Source of the DNA: Flavobacterium sp.
GTDB taxonomy: Bacteria; Bacteroidota; Bacteroidia; Flavobacteriales; Flavobacteriaceae
DNA: 64,000 nt
Direction of reading: 5' to 3'
Assembly: GCF_004211145.1 (NCBI RefSeq)
Contig: NZ_SEBS01000003.1
Location: forward strand, 62,001 to 126,000
Under the pieces are notes generated by a model, which saw only the letters and a program-made list of their open reading frames with translations, ran no database searches and was not told the DNA's origin. Within the stretch, counting starts at the first letter, position 1, and every line of letters begins with the position of its first letter. Of the stretch, positions 30,968-41,493 are shown in pieces. Made by a program: the position numbers and the translations under genes.

Positions 30968-31330
30968 ATGGCAAATCAACCTGAGGAAACAATCAAAAAA
31001 GCCTACACGGCATTCAACGACCGCAACATCGACAACGCTTTATCCACGATGCAGAATGACGTTCAATGGTCGAAAGCCTGGGAAGGCGGCTATATAATCG
31101 GGCATGACGAGGTAAAGCAATATTGGACGCGCCAATGGAGCGAAATCGATCCAAAGGTAGAACCCGTCGGTTTTGACGAGCGCGACAACGGCAGCCTCGA
31201 AGTCAGAGTCCATCAAAACGTGAAGGATCTTCAGGGAAATCTGATGTTCGATGGGCTCGTGAAACACGTTTACACCTTTTACGACGGCCTGATCAAGACC
31301 ATGGACATCGAACTCCTCGAAAGCAACTGA
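30968..31330 (+). CDS. SnoaL-like / NTF2-fold protein
   Basis: IKKAYTAFNDRNIDNALSTMQNDVQW...YWTRQWSEIDP. Confidence 0.75.
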   Translation: MANQPEETIKKAYTAFNDRNIDNALSTMQNDVQWSKAWEGGYIIGHDEVKQYWTRQWSEIDPKVEPVGFDERDNGSLEVRVHQNVKDLQGNLMFDGLVKHVYTFYDGLIKTMDIELLESN

Positions 31331-31415
31331 ATGTCTCGCAGCAATCCGTATTCGAATCGGGCAATTCGCGTCTAAAAACATTTCCAATCATCGTCAAGCG
31401 CCGTAACTTCGCAGC

Positions 31416-32324
31416 ATGAACAATTCCCGTTACTACTTTTCAGCGATCTCGGCCTTCAGTATCTGGGGCGTTTTTAGTCTGGCATTGCGTCCGATAAAGG
31501 AATTCGCCCCTCTCGATATCTTGTTCTACCGCATTTCGTTGTGCTTGATCCTGCTTTTGATTCTCGTGTTCGCGATCCGACGAAAGCAACTCAACGAAAC
31601 GCTTCGCACATTCTCGGCCTTTGACAAAACAAAGAAGCGAAAACTGCTGTCGATCAATGTAGTCGCGGGATTGCTGCTCACCTCAAACTGGTTCCTGTTC
31701 ATTTACGTGATGAATTTCGTGAGCGTAAAAGCAACCGCGCTTTCTTACTTGGTTTGTCCGATCCTGACCGCCGCACTCGCCGTCATCATCCTTAAGGAAA
31801 AAATGAAAAACATCCAATGGATCGCGCTGCTCGTGGGTTGCGCAGGTTGCGGAATGTTGGCGGCCGGTCACTTGCGCGATTTGGTTTTGAGCGTGTTGAT
31901 CGGGGTTTCGTATGCGCTTTATCTGATCATCCAAAAGAAAAACGCGGGTTTCGACAGTTTCTGCATCCTCACATTTCACGTTTGCGTAGCGGTCGCGACA
32001 TTAGGAATATTGTTCCCGTTTCTTGATATCGGTGTTCCTCAAAGTCCGAAGTTTTACGGTTTCATCGCGATCATCGCAGTGTGTTTCACGATTTTGCCGA
32101 TGTTTCTGAGTTTGCTCGCACTCAAAGGAATCAAGTCGTCCACGGTTGGAATGTTAATGAACATCAACCCGATAATCTCGTTCGCGCTGTCGGTGTTCTA
32201 CTTCGATGAAAAGGCCGACGCCTGGCAATACTCGGCGTATTCGATCGTTTTTGTCTCGGTCATACTCTTCAACATTCCCGCGATTTTAGGCAAGCGGAAT
32301 ACCGAACCGGCAACGGCCGAATGA
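31416..32324 (+). CDS. EamA/RarD family transporter
   Basis: 10-TM-like hydrophobicity; WGVFSLALRPIKEFAPLDILFYRI. Confidence 0.85.
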   Translation: MNNSRYYFSAISAFSIWGVFSLALRPIKEFAPLDILFYRISLCLILLLILVFAIRRKQLNETLRTFSAFDKTKKRKLLSINVVAGLLLTSNWFLFIYVMNFVSVKATALSYLVCPILTAALAVIILKEKMKNIQWIALLVGCAGCGMLAAGHLRDLVLSVLIGVSYALYLIIQKKNAGFDSFCILTFHVCVAVATLGILFPFLDIGVPQSPKFYGFIAIIAVCFTILPMFLSLLALKGIKSSTVGMLMNINPIISFALSVFYFDEKADAWQYSAYSIVFVSVILFNIPAILGKRNTEPATAE

Positions 32325-32410
32325 CCGTTCACTCGCCTGAATTTTCCATTCGCAATTTTATATTTTAGGATCGCCGACTGTAGTTTTAGGTTTGTCGAAA
32401 ATAATCGATC

Positions 32411-33835
32411 ATGACAAAACAAATTATCACACAAAATCCCAAAACACTCTCGAGTAACGTCAAAGCCTTTTTTTGGCTCTGGCTCGCGCCTTTGGCGGCA
32501 TTGATAATTATTCCCTTACTGATGGGAAATTTCGAATCCGTCCTATACTGGAAGTTCAACATCTTCTTGGCCGTATTCTTTTCGATTAGCGCAGCAACAA
32601 ATGGCTTCCTCGTGCCTTTGCTGTCACGGAACTTCTCGATTTTCAAAAGTGTTTTTATCGGGATGTTGGTCGTGTTGCTGCTGTCGTTTTTATACGACGC
32701 GCAATTCGCACTGCATTTCCGCGACCTCAAATATCAAAACATTCAAGTTTCGGTGATCCGCTCGATTTTGAACGCATCGGTGTTCGTGCTCGGACATTTT
32801 TCGATCCGGCTTTTTTCACGCCAAAAAAGCGAACGCGATTTCAATTTGCCCAAATCGGCGTCGTTCTATAAGAAAATCGTGCTGTGGATTTCAGTTCCCC
32901 AAGGTTTGTTGATCGGATTTATATTTGTGACCGAATCGCTTCACAAATCATCGTCCCTTGACAACATCGTATACGTTTTGGGCGCGCTCGGATATTCGCT
33001 TCTAACAACGGGAACTGCTGTACTTGCCGTATTTTTGTTGACCAGGTTCTCGTTTCTCAAATCCGAAACGGCTGTTTTGGTCGCTGCGACAACGGTGCTT
33101 TGCGTGTTGGCGGGTTCCGCGTTTTCGATGGCGACGCTGGACCGATTCACATTGACGTCGGCCTTGGTCACGGTTGTGTTTCCAAGTTTCTTCACGGCAA
33201 GCGGCGTGATATTTTTATTGCTTCATTTCAATTCCGACGCCGCGAAAAACAAGACGATAAATGCGCTCGACCGATCGTTCCGAAAACAGTATTCCGAACT
33301 GCGCTATTTGAAACAGCAAACCAACCCGCATTTTTTCTTCAATAACCTGAACATGCTGATCTCGCTGATTGAGTCCGATCCTCAAAAAGCCGCGGTTTTC
33401 GGCAAGCAACTCGCCAATGTCTATCGGAAATTCCTCAAGGCCGATGATGTTGACTTTGTAAGTATTTCCGACGAGATCGAATTCATCTCGGAATATCTCG
33501 AGATCTACAAAGCCAAGTTCGGAGCGTCCGTTTCCATTTCGATCGATGTAAATTCCGACGGATTTCTACTTGCGAATTCACTTCAGGAAATCATCGACAA
33601 TATTTTTAAGCACAACGTCTTATCGGACGAAAATCCAATTGAGATTTCTATTTTTTCAACCGACGATTACCTGATCGTGAGAAATTCGACGCGACCTAAA
33701 ATCGCCGAACATTCCGACAAGAAAGGACTCTCGAATATTCTACGCCGACACGAATTACTCGTCGATCTGCCCTTCATAGTCAACGCTGAAACGACGTTTT
33801 TCGAAGTAAAACTTCCAATCCTCAAATCCGAATGA
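32411..33835 (+). CDS. LytS-type sensor histidine kinase
   Basis: ELRYLKQQTNPHFFFNNLNMLISLIESDP His-kinase motif; multi-TM N-terminus. Confidence 0.88.
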   Translation: MTKQIITQNPKTLSSNVKAFFWLWLAPLAALIIIPLLMGNFESVLYWKFNIFLAVFFSISAATNGFLVPLLSRNFSIFKSVFIGMLVVLLLSFLYDAQFALHFRDLKYQNIQVSVIRSILNASVFVLGHFSIRLFSRQKSERDFNLPKSASFYKKIVLWISVPQGLLIGFIFVTESLHKSSSLDNIVYVLGALGYSLLTTGTAVLAVFLLTRFSFLKSETAVLVAATTVLCVLAGSAFSMATLDRFTLTSALVTVVFPSFFTASGVIFLLLHFNSDAAKNKTINALDRSFRKQYSELRYLKQQTNPHFFFNNLNMLISLIESDPQKAAVFGKQLANVYRKFLKADDVDFVSISDEIEFISEYLEIYKAKFGASVSISIDVNSDGFLLANSLQEIIDNIFKHNVLSDENPIEISIFSTDDYLIVRNSTRPKIAEHSDKKGLSNILRRHELLVDLPFIVNAETTFFEVKLPILKSE

Positions 33836-34539
33836 TCAAGACAGCGCTCATAATCGAAGATGAAATTCCCGCGGGTTTGCGTTTGGAACGCTTGCTTCGA
33901 TCGCGTGGTTTTTCGGTGCTCGCAATCTTGCCGTCGGTTGCAAAGGCGACGCGTTGGCTGACTGAAAATCCGCATCCAGATTGGCTTTTCGTCGATATCG
34001 AACTCCGCGACGGAAACATATTCGCGTCACTCGAAAAGTTACGGCCGAAGTCGCGAATCGTGTTCACGACGGCCTACGAAGACCGGGCGCTCGAAGCATT
34101 CCGACACGGTGCGATCGACTATTTGCTAAAACCGATAGACGAATCCAAGCTCGACGCGGCAATCGAGAAAATCGAAAGAATCGGGAATGTGCTGCAACCG
34201 CAAAACGCTTCATCTGAAGTTCAGAAATCGATGCTGGTTTCGGCGGGAAAAACGATACGCAAAGTAGCGCTTGATGAAATCGCATATTTTTCAAGCGTGA
34301 ACAACATGACGTTCGTTCATTCGCAAAACCGCGATTATCCGATAGGGAAGTCGCTCGAAAAGCTGGAGTCGGAACTCGACGAGCGATTGTTTTTTCGCGT
34401 GAGCCGTAAGCATATCGTGAATCGCGGATTCATCGACCGCATTTCATCGACCGAACTTTTTCTCAAAAACATATCCGATCCGATATCGGTAAGCAGGCAA
34501 CGCGCCAAGAGTTTCAAGGAGTGGTTTTCACAGGTTTAG
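33832..34539 (+). CDS. LytTR family response regulator
   Basis: ALIIEDEIPAGLRLERLL...DWLFVDIEL receiver; C-terminal LytTR-like FFRVSRKHIVNRGFID. Confidence 0.92.
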   Translation: MIKTALIIEDEIPAGLRLERLLRSRGFSVLAILPSVAKATRWLTENPHPDWLFVDIELRDGNIFASLEKLRPKSRIVFTTAYEDRALEAFRHGAIDYLLKPIDESKLDAAIEKIERIGNVLQPQNASSEVQKSMLVSAGKTIRKVALDEIAYFSSVNNMTFVHSQNRDYPIGKSLEKLESELDERLFFRVSRKHIVNRGFIDRISSTELFLKNISDPISVSRQRAKSFKEWFSQV

Positions 34540-36020
34540 CGCCCAAAATGTGAAACCATTTCGTTGATTTCCCTGGTGTTTTCCTCGATCTTCGATTTGT
34601 ATTTTACGTTTTCCTCGTCGATCATCTTGTAAAGCAAGTCGTTGTTTTCAAGCCTTAGTTGTACGTATTCGCGCATCATTTTGATTCGTTCGTAATACGG
34701 TTCGGGCAATTCCATGTCGTCCATCTGTTCGGTGATGGCGAGATTTTCATCCCAATAATAGTCGCTGCGGTCGCGGATTTCCTTCAGGGCTTGATGTTTT
34801 TCGACATAAGCCGTCGATAGGACTTCAAGCGCCAAACGTTCGTGGGTGATGAATTCCCCAAGTTTCTGGTTGAAAAGGATGGTGTCGTCTGAAACCGTTT
34901 TTGACATCCCGAATGAGACGATGCCGAGAAAAACGCCTAATGCCGTGAGCGAAATATATTTCGGCAACGACACATTCGGACGCGAAAAACTCGGAAGAAT
35001 CGCGAAACCGCAGAGTATCCCAAAAAGTAATCCGCCGATATGAGCGGCGTTGTCGGTCTGGCCTTTTAATCCCGAAAGCAGGTTCAGCACGACATAAATG
35101 AGCAATCCGGGCAATACGTTTTTCCGAAATTCCTTGCGTACGAGATTCGTCGTGAGCAACGCCAGGAAGACGCCGAACATGCCGAAGATCGCGCCCGAAG
35201 CTCCGGCACTCGCGGTTCCGACGTACCACCAAACGCTCGCGACTCCTGATGCGGCGGCACATAAAAGATACAGACCGGCGAATCTTGCCTTGCCCAAAAT
35301 AGGTTCGAGCATGCTGCCGATGTAGCCCAAAGCGACCATGTTGAGCAACAAATGAAGCAATCCGTAATGCAGAAAACTCGACGAGATGATGCGCCACCAT
35401 TGGTTTTCTCCTATCGTAAGCTCGCGCAGGTCGCCGCCCCATTTTAAGATCGTTTCCGCGCCGGGATCCAGGAAATCCACACCGAAGCCGATCATGATGA
35501 GATAAACGGCAATGTTCAGGTAAATCAAAGACGGCGTGACTATGTAGCCTTTGTAAAAAGTAAAAAATCCGAGGAAATTATGGTTGAGCGACGGATGTTT
35601 CATTTCAATTTCTCCAGAAACGACCGCAACGTCATCCTCGGCAGGTTTTTCGACCTCGACCTCGACTTGCGGTTCGTGCAGCAAAGCGTCGATGTCCTGT
35701 GCTAAAAATTCGCGCCGGACGACTTCGTACATCTCGATGAACTTCCTAACGTTCTTGCGGTTTCGGTCGAGGTCGAACATTTCATTTCCGAGTGATTCGC
35801 TTGTAATGAACGCGGCGTCAAAATCGGGCGTCGCGCTGATCTCGGCATTGTGCGAAAGCTCGTCGTTATTGGTCCGGGCGACGAGACTTCCGTCGTTTAT
35901 CGCAATTGATCGCAAGCCGAGCCTGTTCGCGGTTTCACGTGCGAGAAACAGGAAATGGGACGCGGGAAGTCGGTTCAACGATATGCCTTCGCTGTACTTT
36001 GGCGGGAATCCGATGGCCAT
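34536..36020 (-). CDS. Rhomboid family intramembrane serine protease with N-terminal extension
   Basis: ASGASGAIFGMFG (GxSx active site), NAAHIGGLLFGILCG; internal ATG at 36020. Confidence 0.9.
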   Translation of the reverse strand: MAIGFPPKYSEGISLNRLPASHFLFLARETANRLGLRSIAINDGSLVARTNNDELSHNAEISATPDFDAAFITSESLGNEMFDLDRNRKNVRKFIEMYEVVRREFLAQDIDALLHEPQVEVEVEKPAEDDVAVVSGEIEMKHPSLNHNFLGFFTFYKGYIVTPSLIYLNIAVYLIMIGFGVDFLDPGAETILKWGGDLRELTIGENQWWRIISSSFLHYGLLHLLLNMVALGYIGSMLEPILGKARFAGLYLLCAAASGVASVWWYVGTASAGASGAIFGMFGVFLALLTTNLVRKEFRKNVLPGLLIYVVLNLLSGLKGQTDNAAHIGGLLFGILCGFAILPSFSRPNVSLPKYISLTALGVFLGIVSFGMSKTVSDDTILFNQKLGEFITHERLALEVLSTAYVEKHQALKEIRDRSDYYWDENLAITEQMDDMELPEPYYERIKMMREYVQLRLENNDLLYKMIDEENVKYKSKIEENTREINEMVSHFGR

Positions 36021-36082
36021 AAAATACGTTTGGTTTAAACTGCAAATTAAGTTTTTTTCGCAAACGCCGGAATGAAGGCATA

Positions 36083-36110
36083 AAAAAAGCGCCTCTTTCA
36101 AAGCGCTTTA
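36083..36110 (-). terminator. Terminator-like hairpin downstream of fahA
   Basis: AAGCGC-TTTGAAAGAG-GCGCTTTTTTT on minus strand. Confidence 0.7.
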
Positions 36111-36112
36111 TA

Positions 36113-37396
36113 TTAGTTTCTCACGAAAGGCGGCAGCAATTTGCTTTTGACTTCCCCGAATCCGATTCGGATGTCGTTGTTCTTGCAATGCCCGCGCATG
36201 ATCACGGTGTCGTTGTCGTTTATGAATTTGCGTTCGCTTCCGTCGCTGAGTTTCAGAGGGTTTTTTCCGCCCCAGGTGAGCTCGAGCATCGATCCGAAAC
36301 TGTCTTCGGTCGGGCCTGAAATCGTTCCCGATCCCATCAAATCGCCCGAATTTACGCGGCAACCGTTCGACGTATGGTGCGCCAACTGTTGGCTCATGCT
36401 CCAATACATGTATTTGAAGTTCGATTTCGACACGAGGTTTTCATCGCCGTTTTCAGGTTGTATGAACGTCTCGAGGCAAATATCGAACGCGTGTTTCCCT
36501 TTTTGCTGCAGATAGGGAAGTGGAGACGGGTTTTGTTTCGGTCCTTTCGCGCGGAACGGTTGCAACGCGTCCATCGTCACGATCCAAGGCGAAATCGACG
36601 TCGCGAAATTCTTCGCAAGGAACGGCCCGAGCGGCACGTATTCCCATTTCTGCATGTCGCGCGCGCTCCAGTCGTTGAGCAAAACCATGCCGAAAATGTG
36701 GTCTTCGGCTTCGTGCACGGGAATGTTTTCGCCCATGATGTTGGCATCGGTCGTAATGAAACCGGTTTCCAATTCAAAGTCGACCAAACGCGAAGGCCCG
36801 AAAACAGGAGTCGTTTCACCGTTTGGCAGGGTTTGTCCCATCGGCCTGTGGACCGGAATTCCTGACGGAACGATCGTCGAGCTGCGTCCGTGGTAGCCTA
36901 CGGGAATGTGAAGCCAGTTGGGCAACAATGCATTCTCAGGATCGCGGAACATTTTCCCCACGTTGGTTGCGTGCTCGCGGCTTGAATAAAAATCGGTATA
37001 GTCGCCGATGAGCACCGGCAATTGCATCTCGACGTCGGCTATATTAAAAATGACGGTGTCGCAATGCGATTTGTTGTCGCGCAATTGCGGGTTTTCGGCA
37101 TCAAAGATATCGGCGATCCGATTGCGTACCTGGCGCCAGGTTTTTTGTCCGTCCGATATGAAATCGTTAAGCGTGTCCTGCATGAACATGTCGTCGGTGA
37201 GCTCGATTCCTTCAAAGTAATTAAGTTGTTGCAGTGCGCCGAGGTCGATCGCGAAGTCGCCGATACGGGTCCCGATCGTGACCACGTGATCTACGGTCAA
37301 AAAGACGCCGAACGGAATGTTTTGTATGGGAAAATCGCTGTCGGAAGGCACTTCGAGCCACGATTTCCGACGCGGGTCATTTGCTGTTATAGGCAT
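36113..37396 (-). CDS. fahA: Fumarylacetoacetase
   Basis: FAH signatures: HATNVGKMFRDPENALLPNWLHIPVGYHGRSSTIVPSG, LLNDWSARDMQKWEYVPLGPF. Confidence 0.95.
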   Translation of the reverse strand: MPITANDPRRKSWLEVPSDSDFPIQNIPFGVFLTVDHVVTIGTRIGDFAIDLGALQQLNYFEGIELTDDMFMQDTLNDFISDGQKTWRQVRNRIADIFDAENPQLRDNKSHCDTVIFNIADVEMQLPVLIGDYTDFYSSREHATNVGKMFRDPENALLPNWLHIPVGYHGRSSTIVPSGIPVHRPMGQTLPNGETTPVFGPSRLVDFELETGFITTDANIMGENIPVHEAEDHIFGMVLLNDWSARDMQKWEYVPLGPFLAKNFATSISPWIVTMDALQPFRAKGPKQNPSPLPYLQQKGKHAFDICLETFIQPENGDENLVSKSNFKYMYWSMSQQLAHHTSNGCRVNSGDLMGSGTISGPTEDSFGSMLELTWGGKNPLKLSDGSERKFINDNDTVIMRGHCKNNDIRIGFGEVKSKLLPPFVRN

Positions 37397-37518
37397 GGTT
37401 TGTTTGTTGTATATGGTGTGGAAAGGTTGTTAAAATTGGGCAATCAAATATAGAATTAACATTCATTTTACCAAACGTATTTCGTATTTTTGGCCTCACT
37501 TTAACTTAAATTTATAAG

Positions 37519-38793
37519 ATGCGCAACGACCAGGAAATTTTCGATTTAATCTTAGAAGAACAAGACAGGCAAGTACACGGGCTAGAGCTTATCGCGTCCG
37601 AGAATTTCGTGAGCGACCAAGTCATGGAAGCTGCGGGTTCATGCCTTACGAATAAATACGCCGAAGGTTATCCGGGCCGTCGTTATTACGGTGGTTGCGA
37701 GGTGGTCGACGTGGTGGAACAGATCGCGATCGATCGTGCGAAGGCGCTTTTCGGTGCCGAGTACGCGAACGTGCAACCGCATTCGGGATCACAGGCGAAC
37801 ACCGCTGTTTACGCGGCATGTTTGAAACCCGGCGACAAGATTTTAGGTTTCGACCTTTCTCACGGCGGACACTTGACGCACGGTTCGTCGGTGAACTTCT
37901 CAGGCAAATTATACGAGCCGTCGTTCTACGGTGTCGAAAAAGAAACAGGTCGTTTCGACTATGATAAAATACAGGAGATCGCAACGAGAGAGCAGCCGAA
38001 AATGATCATCGCAGGCGCTTCGGCTTACTGTCGTGACATGGATTTCAAGCGGTTCCGCGAGATTGCCGACAGCGTCGATGCTTTGCTTTTGGCCGACATT
38101 TCGCATCCTGCGGGATTGATCGCGAAAGGCTTGATGAACGATCCTGTTCCGCATTGCCATATCATCACGACCACGACACACAAAACCCTTCGCGGGCCAC
38201 GAGGTGGAATGATCCTGATGGGCAAGGATTTCGAAAACCCTTGGGGATTGACGGGGCCGAAAGGCGATATCCGCATGATGTCGGCGTTGCTTGATCTTGC
38301 CGTTTTCCCTGGAAACCAAGGCGGACCGTTGATGCACATCATCGCCGCGAAAGCCGTTGCATTCGGCGAAGCGTTGAGCGACGAGTTTTTCCAGTATGCG
38401 ATGCAAGTCCAAAAAAATGCGAAAGCGATGGCCGAAGCGTTCATGGCACGCGGTTACAACCTGATCTCAGGCGGAACCGACAATCACATGATGCTGATCG
38501 ACCTTCGCAACAAAGGAATCACGGGCAAAGAAGCCGAGAACGCATTGGTGAAAGCCGAAATCACAGTCAATAAAAACATGGTGCCGTTCGATGACAAATC
38601 GCCGTTCACGACTTCGGGAATCCGCGTTGGAACTCCGGCGATCACGACTCGCGGCCTTGTCGAATCGGACATGGAAACCGTAGTCGAATTGATCGACCGC
38701 GTATTGATGAACATAAACGACGAAGCCGTCATTGAGGAAGTCGCTGATGAAGTGAATGCGATGATGAGTGAGCGTGCGATATTCGTGTTTTAA
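37519..38793 (+). CDS. glyA: Serine hydroxymethyltransferase
   Basis: [38 protein letters not shown]. Confidence 0.98.
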   Translation: MRNDQEIFDLILEEQDRQVHGLELIASENFVSDQVMEAAGSCLTNKYAEGYPGRRYYGGCEVVDVVEQIAIDRAKALFGAEYANVQPHSGSQANTAVYAACLKPGDKILGFDLSHGGHLTHGSSVNFSGKLYEPSFYGVEKETGRFDYDKIQEIATREQPKMIIAGASAYCRDMDFKRFREIADSVDALLLADISHPAGLIAKGLMNDPVPHCHIITTTTHKTLRGPRGGMILMGKDFENPWGLTGPKGDIRMMSALLDLAVFPGNQGGPLMHIIAAKAVAFGEALSDEFFQYAMQVQKNAKAMAEAFMARGYNLISGGTDNHMMLIDLRNKGITGKEAENALVKAEITVNKNMVPFDDKSPFTTSGIRVGTPAITTRGLVESDMETVVELIDRVLMNINDEAVIEEVADEVNAMMSERAIFVF

Positions 38794-38796
38794 AAG

Positions 38797-38892
38797 TTTA
38801 TTTGTTGATTTGTTTATGCGTTGATTCGAGTCAGTGTCTTCCATTGTCGGCCCTGTCTCAAATCAACGCATAAACGCATAAACGCATCAACC
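38797..38892. repeat. Inverted octad spacer with anchor motif (minus orientation)
   Basis: ttgttgatttgtttatgcgttgattcgagtcagtgtcttcc ... ctcaaatcaacgcataaacgcataaacgcatcaac. Confidence 0.92.
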
Positions 38893-39480
38893 ATGCTACG
38901 TCTCCAACTCCCAACCGATCCACGCTGGGTAAACATCGTCGAAACGAATATAGGGGAAATCCTTACCGATCACGCCTGGTGTGAGCAGAAAGCCGCGACG
39001 AACGCGATCACGATCGTCACGAACAACCCGAACCTTTCAGATTTGGTAACGGATATGCTTGCGATCGCGAAAGAGGAAATTGAGCATTTCGACATGGTGC
39101 ACGAACTCATCAAGAAGCGCGGCCTTACTTTGGGCAAGGAGCGCAAGGATGATTACGTCGGGGAGCTTTTCGGATACATGAAACAGAATTTGTCAGGTGA
39201 GCGCGATTCGGGATTGGTCGAGCGACTGCTGTTTTCGGCCATGATCGAAGCGAGAAGTTGCGAACGATTCAAAGTGTTGTCGGAAAATATAAAGGACGAA
39301 GAACTCGCAAAATTCTACCGCGACCTGATGGAAAGCGAAGCCGGACATTACACGACTTTCATAACGCACGCGCGAAAATATTCACATAATATCGACGTTG
39401 AAAAACGCTGGCGCGAGTGGCTTGACTTCGAAGCGTCGGTGATTGCGAGATATGGGAAAAAGGAAAGTATACACGGATAG
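38893..39480 (+). CDS. miaE: tRNA-(ms[2]io[6]A)-hydroxylase
   Basis: Di-iron motifs EEIEHFDMVHE, ESEAGHYTTF; internal ATG. Confidence 0.92.
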   Translation: MLRLQLPTDPRWVNIVETNIGEILTDHAWCEQKAATNAITIVTNNPNLSDLVTDMLAIAKEEIEHFDMVHELIKKRGLTLGKERKDDYVGELFGYMKQNLSGERDSGLVERLLFSAMIEARSCERFKVLSENIKDEELAKFYRDLMESEAGHYTTFITHARKYSHNIDVEKRWREWLDFEASVIARYGKKESIHG

Positions 39481-39482
39481 TT

Positions 39483-39568
39483 TTTTGTTAATTCGTTAAT
39501 CGTTTAATCGGTTAATCGAAACCACCGCTAACCAATTAACTAATTCAACTATAGTTGTCCGATTAAAC
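39483..39568. repeat. Octad repeat CGTTAATC with inverted partner
   Basis: gttaattcgttaatcgtttaatcggttaatcgaaaccaccgctaaccaattaactaattcaac. Confidence 0.8.
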
Positions 39569-39569
39569 A

Positions 39570-40061
39570 ATGAAAATAAAGTTCGCTTTCCCCAACGAAT
39601 TCAACATCATCAAAGACCTCGCGGAGCGCATCTGGCCTGTGACGTATGGCGAGATAATTTCGTCGGAACAGATTGATTACATGATGGGAATGATGTATTC
39701 GATCGAAACGCTGAATGCGAATCACGAGAAAGGAGTGGAGTTCCTGCTAGTTGAAGAAGACGGGAAATATCTCGGATTTTCAGCGTTCCAACACGATTTT
39801 AAGGAAAAAGGACGTTCTCACGTCCAAAAGATTTACGTGCTTCCTGAAGCCCAGGGAAAAAACATCGGACGCATGCTCATGCATTTCATGGAGCGGCAGT
39901 CACTTGAAAAAGGCGCTCAAAAAATGACGCTTAACGTAAACAGGTTCAACAAGGCCCGGCATTTTTATGCGAAACTCGGTTATGAGGTCGTCGAAACCGT
40001 CAATATTGAAATCGGAAACGGTTATCTGATGGAGGATTTCGTAATGGAGAAAACGCTGTAA
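39570..40061 (+). CDS. GNAT family N-acetyltransferase
   Basis: VQKIYVLPEAQGKNIGRMLMHFME acetyl-CoA binding motif. Confidence 0.9.
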   Translation: MKIKFAFPNEFNIIKDLAERIWPVTYGEIISSEQIDYMMGMMYSIETLNANHEKGVEFLLVEEDGKYLGFSAFQHDFKEKGRSHVQKIYVLPEAQGKNIGRMLMHFMERQSLEKGAQKMTLNVNRFNKARHFYAKLGYEVVETVNIEIGNGYLMEDFVMEKTL

Positions 40062-40346
40062 TCAATTCGAACGCTGGTTTGGAGGAGTTCCCGGTACCGC
40101 ATCGGGGATCGGATCGTCAAGCTTGGGCTTATCCTGGTCGGTCGTCGTCATGCCTGAACCTTTTTCATTCGGATCATTTTTACCGGCGGTATTTGCTTCT
40201 TTTTTAATTTTCTTGGTTTTTTTCTTGGTGATCTCATTAGGAGCTTTCTTCATGATTTGCACTGGTGTCGTTTTTCTTGCCTTGGCTTGAGCCGACGAGA
40301 TGCCGAACGTCAGCATCGCGAAAATCAGGAACATGATCGTTTTCAT
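40062..40346 (-). CDS. Small secreted Lys-rich hypothetical protein
   Basis: Signal peptide MKTIMFLIFAMLTFGISSAQAKA. Confidence 0.6.
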   Translation of the reverse strand: MKTIMFLIFAMLTFGISSAQAKARKTTPVQIMKKAPNEITKKKTKKIKKEANTAGKNDPNEKGSGMTTTDQDKPKLDDPIPDAVPGTPPNQRSN

Positions 40347-40557
40347 AATCGTTTCATTTAGGTGTCGAATAAAAATACTGATAATCGTTTTCCCGACTGT
40401 TGAATTTAAGTAAAATTTATATCGAAACGTTTGATAGTAAGCCAGACTATGCGTATTGTGCAATTCTTACAATTAAAGGTGTAAGAACACATAACGCTAA
40501 TTATCGTCAATTTGTGAGGCACGATGGCTATTCTTCCATCTTAAAAAACAAAATGCC

Positions 40558-40983
40558 ATGGAAACTGATCACACGTCAACGTTAACCGTCAGAATCAACG
40601 GGATGATTGAAACGCCTCCTGCGGCGAATCGCGAAAATTTCAGACAAAGCGTTATTGAAACCATTTTGTTTGTTTTAAAGACACAGGACGTCGATGTCGA
40701 ATACATCGGTTACAAACCTGACCGTCTAGGCGTACATCATCTGGATTCGGTAACCACCGATTATGAGGACTGTATTTATGCGAGTCTCAGCGTGAGTGAA
40801 AATTTATTGTCGAGATTTGATGAGAACCATCGTAAAGAAGATATCATCCAGGCTTTCGTAGAAGCTTTTGAAAACAAAACCCACCGACATCTGGAGGTGG
40901 ATTCGACGCTGGAATTAAAAGGCAAGAAGCATCGGATTATCGAGATGAGCAGCGATTGGAAGTTGTATTTGAAGCAAGGTTAG
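40558..40983 (+). CDS. Hypothetical protein
   Basis: 141 aa ORF, METDHTSTLTVRINGMIETPPAANRENF; not recognised. Confidence 0.6.
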   Translation: METDHTSTLTVRINGMIETPPAANRENFRQSVIETILFVLKTQDVDVEYIGYKPDRLGVHHLDSVTTDYEDCIYASLSVSENLLSRFDENHRKEDIIQAFVEAFENKTHRHLEVDSTLELKGKKHRIIEMSSDWKLYLKQG

Positions 40984-41233
40984 TTTGATTGGAAAGTGAA
41001 TTTATTTTTTTGAAGATATTTCATCCTGACATTTTTGTTGGGATTTTTTTTTGGATTTAAGTTTTCCGATGAGACGTTGGCAATTTGGATTTGAGGCGGA
41101 TGTTTGAGGGGATTACTTCGTAATCCGGGGTGAAGTTTGGGCTGGAAATGTTAGTGTTTTGGAAAATAGAAGGATTTGATTGTTTGTGACTGGATTACTT
41201 CGTGATCCAGAGTGAGCTCCGGGTTGAAAAAGG

Positions 41234-41272
41234 AAAATCCCATTGCTTTTGAAAAAAAAGCAATGGGATTTT
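41234..41272. terminator. Perfect 17-bp hairpin followed by T-run
   Basis: AAAATCCCATTGCTTTT-gaaaa-AAAAGCAATGGGATTTTTT. Confidence 0.85.
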
Positions 41273-41320
41273 TTGCTTCCCAAGAAACTCGAAAGCGAAG
41301 CTTTCGATTTCTCGGTAAAC

Positions 41321-41351
41321 AAAAAATCCCGCTCTCTGAGCGGGATTTTCC
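41321..41351 (-). terminator. tRNA-Arg terminator
   Basis: Minus strand: AAAATCCCGCTC-aga-GAGCGGGATTTTTTG just 3' of the tRNA. Confidence 0.85.
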
Positions 41352-41360
41352 TTTTATTCG

Positions 41361-41434
41361 TGACCTCGACTGGATTCAAACCAGTAACCTCTTGAGCCGT
41401 AATCAAGTGCGCTATTCAGTTGCGCCACGAGGCC
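41361..41434 (-). tRNA. tRNA-Arg (anticodon ACG), CCA not encoded
   Basis: Minus strand GGCCTCGTGGCGCAACTGAATAGCGCACTTGATTACGGCTCAAGAGGTTACTGGTTTGAATCCAGTCGAGGTCA folds as a cloverleaf; anticodon loop TTACGGC. Confidence 0.95.
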
Positions 41435-41493
41435 TTATTGCGGGTGCAAATATAGGCAAGAAACTCTAATTTGCAAATCAATTTCAGTGAAAA

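Noticed and set aside
32411-34539. Unusual two-component system
   Set aside because: LytS-type kinase followed by LytTR regulator with 4-nt overlap is a standard Bacteroidota arrangement
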